Shown one piece after another: positions 1 to 11,865 of a stretch of 64,000 bases of DNA (positions are counted from its first letter, which is position 1; every line of letters starts with the position of its first letter). This stretch comes from Gordionus sp. m RMFG-2023 (taxonomy: Eukaryota; Nematomorpha; Gordioida; Chordodea; Parachordodidae). The DNA lies in the NCBI RefSeq assembly GCF_954871325.1, contig NC_088775.1:42323561-42387560 (forward strand), given 5' to 3'. Below the pieces are notes generated by a model. That model was not told the DNA's origin, did no database searches, and saw nothing but the letters and a program-made list of their open reading frames with translations. Made by a program: the position numbers and the translations under genes.

Positions 1-115
1 AAATTTTAATATAACATGTTTACAATATATATTTTTACCAATTTGCTTTAAAAATTTTCAAAAAAATTTAAAAATGACGATTATGACAATTGTCACTTTT
101 CTATGGTACATCTTC

Positions 116-354
116 ACTGAAATTTTAATTTAACCTGTTTACATTATATATTTTTACCAATTTGCTTCAAAAAATTTCAAAAAAACCTAAAAATGACGAT
201 TATGTCAATTGTCACTTTTTATATGGTACATCTTCACTGAAATTTTAATATAACATGTTTACAATATATATTTTTACCAATTTGCTTTAAAAATTTTCAA
301 AAAAACTTAAAAATGACGATTATGACAATTGTCACTTTTCTATGATACATCTTC
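116..354 (+). repeat. Class E + F monomer pair, reference copy
   Basis: E (116-235, 120 bp) has TTACATTATATATTTTTACC, ACCTAAAAATGACG, ATTATGTCAATTGTC and CACTTTTTATATGG. F (236-354, 119 bp) has AATATAACATG and TTTGCTTTAAAAATTTTC. E/F alternate in blocks of two to five monomers at about 1-354, 4.1-4.6, 5.75-6.24, 7.6-7.9, 9.3-9.8, 12.1-12.35, 14.3-14.8, 16.67-17.15, 18.5-18.8, 20.2-20.7, 23.05-23.25 and 25.2-25.7 kb, and nowhere to the right of that. E lacks the full 12-bp palindrome and keeps only its core. Confidence 0.8.
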
Positions 355-590
355 ACTGAAATTTTAATATAGCATGTTTACAATAAATATTATTACCAAT
401 TTGCTTCAAAAAATTTCAAAAAAACTTAAAAATGACGATTATGACAATTGTCACTTTCCTATGGTACATCTTCGCTTAAATTTTATTTTAACATGTTTAC
501 AATCTATATTTTTACCCACTTGTGTTAAAAAATTCAAAAACTTTTAAAATGACGATTATGACAATTGTCACTTTTCTATGGTACATCTTC

Positions 591-709
591 ACTGAAATTT
601 TAATATAGCATGTTTACAATAAATATTTTTACCAATTTGCTTCAAAAAATTTCAAAAAAACTTAAGAAAGACGATTATGACAATTGTCATTTTTCTATGG
701 TGCATCTTC
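591..709 (+). repeat. Class D monomer, reference copy
   Basis: A 119-bp monomer with AATATAGCATG, TTACAATAAATATTTTT, CTTAAGAAAGACG, GTCATTTTTCTATGGTGCATC. A D2 subtype has AAATATTATTACC (first seen at 355). D normally precedes C. The AATAAA in D resembles a polyadenylation signal, but it is part of the repeat and there is no transcript context to support that role. Confidence 0.82.
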
Positions 710-817
710 ATTGAAATTTTAATATAATCTGTTAGAATATATATTTTTACCCATTTGCTTTAAAAAATTTCAAAAATGACGATTATGACAATTGTCACTT
801 TTCTATAGTACAACTTC
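710..817 (+). repeat. Class C monomer, 108 bp, reference copy
   Basis: A shortened monomer starting ATTGAAATTTTAATATAATC. It has TCTGTTAGAATATATA in place of CATGTTTACAATATATA, runs TTTCAAAAATGACG where other classes have about ten more A-rich bases, and ends TCTATAGTACAACTTC. The missing bases lie between two CAAAAA/TAAAAA runs, as expected of replication slippage. All 21 C monomers I located share these features, so they descend from one event. C is always followed by an A2-like monomer with TTTTGATTTAAC. Confidence 0.85.
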
Positions 818-1409
818 ACTGAAATTTTGATTTAACATGTTTACAATATATATTTTTATCCATTTGCTTCAAAAAATTTCAAAAAAACTTAAAAATGACG
901 ATTATGACAATTGTCACCTTTCTATGGTACATCTTCGCTTAAATATTATTTTAACATGTTTACAATCTATATTTTTACCCTCTTGCATTAAAAAAATTCA
1001 AAAACTTTTAAAATGACGATTATGACAATTGTCACTTTTCTATGGTACATCTTCACTGAAATTTTAATTTAACATGTATACACTATATATTTTTACCAAT
1101 TTGTTTCAAAAAGTTTCAAAAAAACTTAAAAATGACGATTATGACAATTGTCACTTTCCTATGGTACATCTTCGCTTAAATTTTATTTTAACATGTTTAC
1201 AATCTATATTTTTACCCACTTGTGTTAAAAAATTCAAAAACTTTTAAAATGACGATTATGACAATTGTCACTTTTCTATGGTACATCTTCACTGAAATTT
1301 TAATTTAACATGTTTACAATATATATTTTTATCCATTTGCTTCAAAAAATTTCAAAAAAACTTAAAAATGACGATTATGACAATTGTCACTTTTCTATGG
1401 TACATCTTC

Positions 1410-1884
1410 GCTTAAATTTTATTTTAACATGTTTACAATCTATATTTTTACCCTCTTGCATTAAAAAAATTCAAAAACTTTTAAAATGACGATTATGACA
1501 ATTGTAAATTTTCTATGGTACATCTTCACTGAAATTTTAATTTAACATGTTTACAATATATATTTTTACCAATTTGCTTCAAAAAGTTTCAAAAAAACTT
1601 AAAAATGACGATTATGACAATTGTCACTTTCCTATGGTACATCTTCGCTTAAATTTTATTTTAACATGTTTACAATCTATATTTTTACCCTCTTGCATTA
1701 AAAAAAATTCAAAAACTTTTAAAATGACGATTATGACAATTGTCACTTTTCTATGGTACATCTTCACTGAAATTTTAATTTAACATGTTTACAATATATA
1801 TTTTTATCCATTTGCTTCAAAAAATTTCAAAAAAACTTAAAAATGACGATTATGACAATTGTCACTTTTCTATGGTACATCTTC
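1410..1884 (+). repeat. 475-bp four-monomer repeat (B1-A1-B1-A2)
   Basis: Begins with a B1 monomer carrying the private marker ATTGTAAATTTTC (1,501) and is followed by A1, B1 (one extra A in its A-run) and A2. The same marker recurs at 1,976 and 2,686. Compared with the next unit this one lacks one A1-B2 dimer. It is therefore a contracted form of the 710-bp repeat, or the ancestor from which that repeat expanded. Confidence 0.75.
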
Positions 1885-2121
1885 GCTTAAATTTTATTTT
1901 AACATGTTTACAATCTATATTTTTACCCTCTTGCATTAAAAAAATTCAAAAACTTTTAAAATGACGATTATGACAATTGTAAATTTTCTATGGTACATCT
2001 TCACTGAAATTTTAATTTAACATGTTTACAATATATATTTTTACCAATTTGCTTCAAAAAGTTTCAAAAAAACTTAAAAATGACGATTATGACAATTGTC
2101 ACTTTCCTATGGTACATCTTC

Positions 2122-2239
2122 GCTTAAATTTTATTTTAACATGTTTACAATCTATATTTTTACCCTCTTGCATTAAAAAAATTCAAAAACTTTTAAAATG
2201 ACGATTATGACAATTGTCACTTTTCTATGGTACATCTTC
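2122..2239 (+). repeat. Class B monomer, reference copy (B1 subtype)
   Basis: A clean 118-bp B1 monomer. It begins GCTTAAATTTTATTTTAACA, carries AATCTATATTTTTACCCTC, TTGCATTAAAAAAATTC and ACTTTTAAAATGACG, and ends CACTTTTCTATGG-TACATCTTC. The B2 subtype is 117 bp, for example at 2,359-2,475, and has TACCCACTTGTGTTAAAAAATTC. A and B share the AACATGTTTACAAT block and the last ~42 bp almost base for base. They differ in the junction and in the A-rich centre. Confidence 0.93.
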
Positions 2240-2292
2240 ACTGAAATTTTAATTTAACATGTTTACAATATATATTTTTACCAATTTGCTTC

Positions 2293-2317
2293 AAAAAGTT
2301 TCAAAAAAACTTAAAAA
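2293..2317 (+). other. Three phased A-tracts in the monomer centre (reference copy)
   Basis: A5 (2,293-2,297), A7 (2,303-2,309) and A5 (2,313-2,317) start exactly 10 bp apart. A-tracts repeated once per helical turn bend DNA, so each A monomer should carry an intrinsic curve. B monomers hold A7, A5 and A4 tracts with similar phasing. A T5 run lies about 18 bp upstream of the first tract centre. Confidence 0.75.
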
Positions 2318-2326
2318 TGACGATTA

Positions 2327-2338
2327 TGACAATTGTCA
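2327..2338. other. Perfect 12-bp palindrome TGACAATTGTCA (reference copy)
   Basis: TGACAATTGTCA equals its own reverse complement. It lies in the conserved end of nearly every A, B, C and F monomer, so several hundred copies fill the window; D monomers have it followed by TTTT. E monomers (ATGTCAATTGTCAC) keep only the core. In a few B monomers it reads ATTGTAAC, ATTGTAAA or ATTATCAC. A direct TGAC stands nine bases upstream. A palindrome of this kind suits a dimeric DNA-binding protein; none is identified here. Confidence 0.9.
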
Positions 2339-2594
2339 CTTTCCTATGGTACATCTTCGCTTAAATTTTATTTTAACATGTTTACAATCTATATTTTTAC
2401 CCACTTGTGTTAAAAAATTCAAAAACTTTTAAAATGACGATTATGACAATTGTCACTTTTCTATGGTACATCTTCACTGAAATTTTAATTTAACATGTTT
2501 ACAATATATATTTTTATCCATTTGCTTCAAAAAATTTCAAAAAAACTTAAAAATGACGATTATGACAATTGTCACTTTTCTATGGTACATCTTC

Positions 2595-3185
2595 GCTTAA
2601 ATTTTATTTTAACATGTTTACAATCTATATTTTTACCCTCTTGCATTAAAAAAATTCAAAAACTTTTAAAATGACGATTATGACAATTGTAAATTTTCTA
2701 TGGTACATCTTCACTGAAATTTTAATTTAACATGTTTACAATATATATTTTTACCAATTTGCTTCAAAAAGTTTCAAAAAAACTTAAAAATGACGATTAT
2801 GACAATTGTCACTTTCCTATGGTACATCTTCGCTTAAATTTTATTTTAACATGTTTACAATCTATATTTTTACCCTCTTGCATTAAAAAAATTCAAAAAC
2901 TTTTAAAATGACGATTATGACAATTGTCACTTTTCTATGGTACATCTTCACTGAAATTTTAATTTAACATGTTTACAATATATATTTTTACCAATTTGCT
3001 TCAAAAAGTTTCAAAAAAACTTAAAAATGACGATTATGACAATTGTCACTTTCCTATGGTACATCTTCGCTTAAATTTTATTTTAACATGTTTACAATCT
3101 ATATTTTTACCCACTTGTGTTAAAAAATTCAAAAACTTTTAAAATGACGATTATGACAATTGTCACTTTTCTATGGTACATCTTC
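2595..3185 (+). repeat. 710-bp higher-order repeat, copy 2 (five of six monomers)
   Basis: Repeats B1*, A1, B1, A1, B2 of the preceding unit in register. The expected A2 is replaced from 3,186 by a D-C string, so the unit is cut at a monomer boundary. The replacement string D-C-A2'-B1 resembles 13.0-13.5 kb and 23.9-24.4 kb, which points to exchange between distant parts of the array. Confidence 0.8.
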
Positions 3186-3509
3186 ACTGAAATTTTAATA
3201 TAGCATGTTTACAATAAATATTTTTACCAATTTGCTTCAAAAAATTTCAAAAAAACTTAAGAATGACGATTATGACAATTGTCATTTTTCTATGGTGCAT
3301 CTTCATTGAAATTTTAATATAATCTGTTAGAATATATATTTTTACCCATTTGCTTTAATAAATTTCAAAAATGACGATTATGACAATTGTCAATTTTCTA
3401 TAGTACAACTTCACTGAAATTTTGATTTAACATGTTTACAATATATATTTTTATCCATTTGCTTCAAAAAATTTCAAAAAAACTTAAAAATGACAATTGT
3501 CACTTTTCT

Positions 3510-5170
3510 ATGGTACATCTTCGCTTAAATTTTATTTTAACATGTTTACAATCTATATTTTTACCCTCTTGCATTAAAAAAATTCAAAAACTTTTAAATG
3601 ACGATTATGACAATTGTCACTTTTCTATGGTACATCTTCACTGAAATTTTAATTTAACATGTTTACAATATATATTTTTACCAATTTGCTTCAAAAAGTT
3701 TCAAAAAAACTTAAAAATGACGATTATGACAATTGTCACTTTCCTATGGTACATCTTCGCCTAAATTTTATTTTAACATGTTTACAATCTATATTTTTAC
3801 CCACTTGTGTTAAAATTCAAAAACTTTTAAAATGACGCTTATGACAATTGTCACTTTTCTATGGTACATCTTAACTGAAATTTTTTTTAACATGTTTACA
3901 ATATATATTTTTACCAATTTGCTTCAAAAAGTTTCAAAAAAACTTAAAAATGACGATTATGACAATTGTCACTTTCCTATGTTACATCTTCGCTTAAATT
4001 TTATTTTAACATGTTTACAATCTATATTTTTACCCACTTGTGTTAAAAATTTCAAAAAAACTTAAAAATGACGATTAAGACAATTGTCACTTTTCTATGG
4101 TACATCTTCACTGAAATTTTAATTTAACATGTTTACATTATATATTTTTACCAATTTGCTTCAAAAAATTTCAAAAAAACCTAAAAATGACGATTACGTC
4201 AATTGTCACTTTTTATATGGTACATCTTCACTGAAATTTTAATATAACATGTTTACAATATATATTTTTACCAATTTGCTTTAAAAATTTTCAAAAAAAC
4301 TTAAAAATGACGATTATGACAATTGTCACTTTTCTATGGTACATCTTCACTGAAATTTTAATTTAACATGTTTACATTATATATTTTTACCGATTTGCTT
4401 CAAAAAATTTCAAAAAAACCTAAAAATGACGATTATGTCAATTGTCACTTTTTATATGGTACATCTTCACTGAAATTTTAATATAACATGTTTACAATAT
4501 ATATTTTTACCAATTTGCTTTAAAAATTTTCAAAAAAACTTAAAAATGACGATTATGACAATTGTCACTTTTCTATGATACATCTTCACTGAAATTTTAA
4601 TATAGCATGTTTACAATAAATATTATTACCAATTTGCTTCAAAAGATTTCAAAAAAACTTAAGAATGACGATTATGACAATTGTCATTTTTCTATGGTGC
4701 ATCTTCATTGAAATTTTAATATAATCTGTTAGAATATATACTTTTACCCATTTGCTTTAAAAAATTTCAAAAATGACGATTATGACAATTGTCACTTTTC
4801 TATAGTACAACTTCACTGAAATTTTGATTTAACATGTTTACAATATATATTTTTATCCATTTGCTTCAAAAAATTTCAAAAAAACTTAAAAATGACGATT
4901 ATGACAATTGTCACTTTTCTATGGTACATCTTCGCTTAAATTTTATTTTAACATGTTTACAATCTATATTTTTACCCTCTTGCATTAAAAAAATTCAAAA
5001 ACCTTTAAAATGACGATTATGACAATTGTCACTTTTCTATGGTACATCTTCACTGAAATTTTAATTTAACATGTTTACAATATATATTTTTACCAATTTG
5101 CTTCAAAAAGTTTCAAAAAAACTTAAAAATGACGATTATGACAATTGTCACTTTCCTATGGTACATCTTC
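3510..5170 (+). repeat. Segment homologous to 8,690-10,350 (offset ~5,180 bp)
   Basis: Shared private markers include GCCTAAATTTTATT (3,759 and 8,939), the short B2 TTGTGTTAAAATTC (near 3,807 and 8,987), CATCTTAACTGAAATTT, ATTACGTCAATTG (4,191 and 9,372), TTACCGATTTGC (4,390 and 9,571) and CAAAAGATTTC. The offset is 5,180 bp and becomes 5,181 after one single-base length change. This copy has private changes (GACGCTTATGAC near 3,835 and a TTTTTTTT run near 3,880), so it has diverged more than the 10.9-kb pair. Confidence 0.75.
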
Positions 5171-7639
5171 GCTAAAATTTTATTTTAACATGTTTACAAT
5201 CTATATTTTTACCCACTTGTGTTAAAAAATTCAAAAACTTTTAATATGACGATTATGACAATTGTCACTTTTCTATGGTACATCTTCACTGAAATTTTAA
5301 TATAGCATGTTTACAATAAATATTTTTACCAATTTGCTTCAAAAAATTTCAAAAAAACTTAAGAATGACGATTATGACAATTGTCATTTTTCTATGGTAC
5401 ATCTTCGCTTAAATTTTATTTTAACATGTTTACAATCTATATTTTTACCCTCTTGCATTAAAAAAATTCAAAAACTTTTAAAATGACGATTATGACAATT
5501 GTAACTTTTTTATGGTACATCTTCACTGAAATTTTAATTTAACATGTTTACAATATATATTTTTACCAATTTGCTTCAAAAAGTTTCAAAAAAACTTAAA
5601 AATGACGATTATGACAATTGTCACTTTCCTATGGTACATCTTCGCTTAAATTTTATTTTAACATGTTTACAATCTATATTTTTACCCACTTGTATTAAAA
5701 ATTTCAAAAAAACTTAAAAATGACGATTAAGACAATTGTCACTTTTCTATGGTACATCTTCACTGAAATTTTAATTTAACATGTTTACATTATATATTTT
5801 TACCAATTTGCTTCAAAAAATTTCAAAAAAACCTAAAAATGACGATTATGTCAATTGTCACTTTTTATATGGTACATCTTCACTGAAATTTTAATATAAC
5901 ATGTTTACAATATATATTTTTACCAATTTGCTTTAAAAATTTTCAAAAAAACTTAAAAATGACGATTATGACAATTGTCACTTTTCTATGGTACATCTTC
6001 ACTGAAATTTTAATTTAACCTGTTTACATTATATATTTTTACCAATTTGCTTCAAAAAATTTCAAAAAAACCTAAAAATGACGATTATGTCAATTGTCAC
6101 TTTTTATATGGTACATCTTCACTGAAATTTTAATATAACATGTTTACAATATATATTTTTACCAATTTGCTTTAAAAATTTTCAAAAAAACTTAAAAATG
6201 ACGATTATGACAATTGTCACTTTTCTATGATACATCTTCACTGAAATTTTAATATAGCATGTTTACAATAAATATTATTACCAATTTGCTTCAAAAAATT
6301 TCAAAAAAACTTAAGAATGACGATTATGACAATTGTCATTTTTCTATGGTGCATCTTCATTGAAATTTTAATATAATCTGTTAGAATATATACTTTTACC
6401 CATTTGCTTTAAAAAATTTCAAAAATGACGATTATGACAATTGTCACTTTTCTATAGTACAACTTCACTGAAATTTTGATTTAACATGTTTACAATATAT
6501 ATTTTTATCCATTTGCTTCAAAAAATTTCAAAAAAACTTAAAAATGACGATTATGACAATTGTCACCTTTCTATGGTACATCTTCGCTTAAATATTATTT
6601 TAACATGTTTACAATCTATATTTTTACCCTCTTGCATTAAAAAAATTCAAAAACTTTTAAAATGACGATTATGACAATTGTCACTTTTCTATGGTACATC
6701 TTCACTGAAATTTTAATTTAACATGTATACAATATATATTTTTACCAATTTGTTTCAAAAAGTTTCAAAAAAACTTAAAAATGACGATTATGACAATTGT
6801 CACTTTCCTATGGTACATCTTCGCTTAAATTTTATTTTAACATGTTTACAATCTATATTTTTACCCACTTGTGTTTAAAAATTCAAAAACTTTTAAAATG
6901 ACGATTATGACAATTGTCACTTTTCTATGGTACATCTTCACTGAAATTTTAATTTAACATGTTTACAATATATATTTTTACCAATTTGCTTCAAAAAGTT
7001 TCAAAAAAACTTAAAAATGACGATTATGACAATTGTCACTTTCCTATGGTACATCTTCGCTTAAATTTTATTTTAACATGTTTACAATCTATATTTTTAC
7101 CCTCTTGCATTAAAAAAATTCAAAAACTTTTAAAATGACGATTATGACAATTGTCACTTTTCTATGGTACATCTTCACTGAAATTTTAATTTAACATGTT
7201 TACAATATATATTTTTATCCATTTGCTTCAAAAAATTTCAAAAAAACTTAAAAATGACGATTATGACAATTGTCACTTTTCTATGGTACATCTTCGCTTA
7301 AATTTTATTTTAACATGTTTACAATCTATATTTTTACCCTCTTGCATTAAAAAAATTCAAAAACTTTTAAAATGACGATTATGACAATTGTAAATTTTCT
7401 ATGGTACATCTTCACTGAAATTTTAATTTAACATGTTTACAATATATATTTTTACCAATTTGCTTCAAAAAGTTTCAAAAATACTTAAAAATGACGATTA
7501 TGACAATTGTCACTTTCCTATGGTACATCTTCGCCTAAATTTTATTTTAACATGTTTACAATCTATATTTTTACCCACTTGTGTTAAAAAATTCAAAAAC
7601 TTTTAAAATGACGATTATGACAATTGTCACTTTTCTATG

Positions 7640-8925
7640 GTACATCTTCACTGAAATTTTAATTTAACATGTTTACATTATATATTTTTACCGATTTGCT
7701 TCAAAAAATTTCAAAAAAACCTAAAAATGACGATTATGTCAATTGTCACTTTTTATATGGTACATCTTCACTGAAATTTTAATATAACATGTTTACAATA
7801 TATATTTTTACCAATTTGCTTTAAAAATTTTCAAAAAAACTTAAAAATGACGATTATGACAATTGTCACTTTTCTATGATACATCTTCACTGAAATTTTA
7901 ATATAGCATGTTTACAATAAATATTATTACCAATTTGCTTCAAAAGATTTCAAAAAAACTTAAGAATGACGATTATGACAATTGTCATTTTGGTGCATCT
8001 TCATTGAAATTTTAATATAATCTGTTAGAATATATACTTTTACCCATTTGCTTTAAAAAATTTCAAAAATGACGATTATGACAATTGTCACTTTTCTATA
8101 GTACAACTTCACTGAAATTTTGATTTAACATGTTTACAATATATATTTTTATCCATTTGCTTCAAAAAATTTCAAAAAAACTTAAAAATGACGATTATGA
8201 CAATTGTCACTTTTCTATGGTACATCTTCGCTTAAATTTTATTTTAACATGTTTACAATCTATATTTTTACCCTCTTGCATTAAAAAAATTCAAAAACCT
8301 TTAAAATGACGATTATGACAATTGTCACTTTTCTATGGTACATCTTCACTGAAATTTTAATTTAACATGTTTACAATATATATTTTTACCAATTTGCTTC
8401 AAAAAGTTTCAAAAAAACTTAAAAATGACGATTATGACAATTGTCACTTTCCTATGGTACATCTTCGCTAAAATTTTATTTTAACATGTTTACAATCTAT
8501 ATTTTTACCCACTTGTGTTAAAAAATTCAAAAACTTTTAATATGCGATTATGACAATTGTCACTTTTCTATGGTACATCTTCACTGAAATTTTAATATAG
8601 CATGTTTACAATAAATATTTTTACCAATTTGCTTCAAAAAATTTCAAAAAAACTTAAGAATGACGATTATGACAATTGTCATTTTTCTATGGTACATCTT
8701 CGCTTAAATTTTATTTTAACATGTTTACAATCTATATTTTTACCCTCTTGCATTAAAAAAATTCAAAAACTTTTAAAATGACGATTATGACAATTGTAAC
8801 TTTTCTATGGTACATCTTCACTGAAATTTTAATTTAACATGTTTACAATATATATTTTTACCAATTTGCTTCAAAAAGTTTCAAAAAAACTTAAAAATGA
8901 CGATTATGACAATTGTCACTTTCCT
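7640..8925 (+). repeat. Segment homologous to 4,340-5,630 (offset ~3,300 bp)
   Basis: TTACCGATTTGC (4,390 versus 7,691, offset 3,301), CAAAAGATTTC and GCTAAAATTTTATT (5,171 versus 8,467, offset 3,296) recur in order. The offset shift comes from a 5-bp loss in a D monomer here (GTCATTTTGGTGC near 7,984, normally GTCATTTTTCTATGGTGC). A further 2-bp loss follows (TAATATGCGATT near 8,539). The same lineage is thus present at 4.4, 7.7 and 9.6 kb and again at 18.6 and 20.5 kb in the second large copy. Confidence 0.72.
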
Positions 8926-10468
8926 ATGGTACATCTTCGCCTAAATTTTATTTTAACATGTTTACAATCTATATTTTTACCCACTTGTGTTAAAATTCAA
9001 AAACTTTTAAAATGACGATTATGACAATTGTCACTTTTCTATGGTACATCTTAACTGAAATTTTAATTTAACATGTTTACAATATATATTTTTACCAATT
9101 TGCTTCAAAAAGTTTCAAAAAAACTTAAAAATGACGATTATGACAATTGTCACTTTCCTATGTTACATCTTCGCTTAAATTTTATTTTAACATGTTTACA
9201 ATCTATATTTTTACCCACTTGTGTTAAAAATTTCAAAAAAACTTAAAAATGACGATTAAGACAATTGTCACTTTTCTATGGTACATCTTCACTGAAATTT
9301 TAATTTAACATGTTTACATTATATATTTTTACCAATTTGCTTCAAAAAATTTCAAAAAAACCTAAAAATGACGATTACGTCAATTGTCACTTTTTATATG
9401 GTACATCTTCACTGAAATTTTAATATAACATGTTTACAATATATATTTTTACCAATTTGCTTTAAAAATTTTCAAAAAAACTTAAAAATGACGATTATGA
9501 CAATTGTCACTTTTCTATGGTACATCTTCACTGAAATTTTAATTTAACATGTTTACATTATATATTTTTACCGATTTGCTTCAAAAAATTTCAAAAAAAC
9601 CTAAAAATGACGATTATGTCAATTGTCACTTTTTATATGGTACATCTTCACTGAAATTTTAATATAACATGTTTACAATATATATTTTTACCAATTTGCT
9701 TTAAAAATTTTCAAAAAAACTTAAAAATGACGATTATGACAATTGTCACTTTTCTATGATACATCTTCACTGAAATTTTAATATAGCATGTTTACAATAA
9801 ATATTATTACCAATTTGCTTCAAAAGATTTCAAAAAAACTTAAGAATGACGATTATGACAATTGTCATTTTTCTATGGTGCATCTTCATTGAAATTTTAA
9901 TATAATCTGTTAGAATATATACTTTTACCCATTTGCTTTAAAAAATTTCAAAAATGACGATTATGACAATTGTCACTTTTCTATAGTACAACTTCACTGA
10001 AATTTTGATTTAACATGTTTACAATATATATTTTTATCCAATTGCTTCAAAAAATTTCAAAAAAACTTAAAAATGACGATTATGACAATTGTCACTTTTC
10101 TATGGTACATCTTCGCTTAAATTTTATTTTAACATGTTTACAATCTATATTTTTACCCTCTTGCATTAAAAAAATTCAAAAACCTTTAAAATGACGATTA
10201 TGACAATTGTCACTTTTCTATGGTACATCTTCACTGAAATTTTAATTTAACATGTTTACAATATATATTTTTACCAATTTGCTTCAAAAAGTTTCAAAAA
10301 AACTTAAAAATGACGATTATGACAATTGTCACTTTCCTATGGTACATCTTCACTTAAATTTTATTTTAACATGTTTACAATCTATATTTTTACCCACTTG
10401 TGTTTAAAAATTCAAAAACTTTTAAAATGACGATTATGACAATTGTCACTTTTCTATGGTACATCTTC

Positions 10469-11165
10469 ACTGAAATTTTAATATAGCATGTTTACAATAA
10501 ATATTTTTACCAATTTGCTTCAAAAAATTTCAAAACTTAAGAAAGACGATTATGACAATTGTCATTTTTCTATGGTGCATCTTCATTGAAATTTTAATAT
10601 AATCTGTTAGAATATATATTTTTACCCATTTGCTTTAAAAAATTTCAAAAATGACGATTATGACAATTGTCACTTTTCTATAGTACAACTTCACTGAAAT
10701 TTTGATTTAACATGTTTACAATATATATTTTTATCCATTTGCTTCAAAAAATTTCAAAAAAACTTAAAAATGACGATTATGACAATTGTCACCTTTCTAT
10801 GGTACATCTTCGCTTAAATATTATTTTAACATGTTTACAATCTATATTTTTACCCTCTTGCATTAAAAAAATTCAAAAACTTTTAAAATGACGATTATGA
10901 CAATTGTCACTTTTCTATGGTACATCTTCACTGAAATTTTAATTTAACATGTTTACAATATATATTTTTACCAATTTGCTTCAAAAAGTTTCAAAAAAAC
11001 TTAAAAATGACGATTGTGACAATTGTCACTTTCCTATGGTACATCTTCGCTTAAATTTTATTTTAACATGTTTACAATCTATATTTTTACCCACTTGTGT
11101 TAATAAATTCAAAAACTTTTAAAATGACGATTATGACAATTGTCACTTTTCTATGGTACATCTTC
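10469..11165 (+). repeat. 700-bp six-monomer repeat D-C-A-B-A-B, copy 1
   Basis: Order D, C, A2', B1, A1, B2. C monomers start at 10,585 and 11,285, and the markers GCTTAAATATTATT recur 700 bp apart. The D monomer of this copy is 3 bp shorter (TTTCAAAACTTAAGAAAG), so the unit is 697 bp. The same tandem pair lies 10,914 bp further on. Confidence 0.82.
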
Positions 11166-11865
11166 ACTGAAATTTTAATATAGCATGTTTACAATAAATA
11201 TTTTTACCAATTTGCTACAAAAAATTTCAAAAAAACTTAAGAAAGACGATTATGACAATTGTCATTTTTCTATGGTGCATCTTCATTGAAATTTTAATAT
11301 AATCTGTTAGAATATATATTTTTACCCATTTGCTTTAAAAAATTTCAAAAATGACGATTATGACAATTGTCACTTTTCTATAGTACAACTTCACTGAAAT
11401 TTTGATTTAACATGTTTACAATATATATTTTTATCCATTTGCTTCAAAAAATTTCAAAAAAACTTAAAAATGACGATTATGACAATTGTCACCTTTCTAT
11501 GGTACATCTTCGCTTAAATATTATTTTAACATGTTTACAATCTATATTTTTACCCTCTTGCATTAAAAAAATTCAAAAACTTTTAAAATGACGATTATGA
11601 CAATTGTCACTTTTCTATGGTACATCTTCACTGAAATTTTAATTTAACATGTTTACAATATATATTTTTACCAATTTGCTTCAAAAAGTTTCAAAAAAAC
11701 TTAAAAATGACGATTATGACAATTGTCACTTTCCTATGGTACATCTTCGCTTAAATTTTATTTTAACATGTTTACAATCTATATTTTTACCCACTTGTGT
11801 TAAAAAATTCAAAAACTTTTAAAATGACGATTATGACAATTGTCACTTTTCTATGGTACATCTTC
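11166..11865 (+). repeat. 700-bp six-monomer repeat D-C-A-B-A-B, copy 2
   Basis: Repeats the preceding unit (119+108+119+118+119+117 = 700 bp). It differs by GCTACAAAAAATTTC in the D monomer and lacks the 3-bp loss. The next monomer at 11,866 is class A with CATGTATAC, so the tandem stops at two copies. Confidence 0.82.

Larger units (their letters stand above)
2240..2358 (+). repeat. Class A monomer, reference copy (A1 subtype)
   Basis: A clean 119-bp A1 monomer that can serve as a reference. It runs from ACTGAAATTTTAATTTAACA through TTACCAATTTGC, TTCAAAAAGTTTC and TGACGATTATGACAATTGTC, and ends with CACTTTCCTATGG and CATCTTC. The A2 subtype, for example at 2,476-2,594, differs by TTATCCATTTGC, TTCAAAAAATTTC and CACTTTTCTATGG. 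A1 is the commonest A form in the right-hand half of the window. Confidence 0.93.
1885..2594 (+). repeat. 710-bp six-monomer higher-order repeat, copy 1
   Basis: The order is B1 (with ATTGTAAATTTTC), A1, B1, A1, B2, A2. The lengths 118+119+118+119+117+119 sum to 710. The following copy starts exactly 710 bp later with the same marker, and I saw no difference over the five monomers they share. Confidence 0.85.

Noticed and set aside
355-709. AATAAA in D monomers as polyadenylation signal and TATATATTTTT as TATA box
   Set aside because: Both are expected in sequence of this composition, recur in the monomers as fixed repeat words and have no accompanying gene.
1547-1783. Open frame of 78 codons starting at ATG in CATGTTTACA
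   Set aside because: It is a translation of the satellite. The 237-bp dimer equals 79 codons, so the frame stays in phase and stops appear only where monomer variants differ. The peptide is itself repetitive (MFTIYIF and LQSIFLP motifs), and nothing indicates expression.
3432-4065. Two open frames (70 and 77 codons) in the same repeat
   Set aside because: Same repeat-derived reading frame as elsewhere in the array, with no start context, no coding bias and no similarity to a protein that I recognise.
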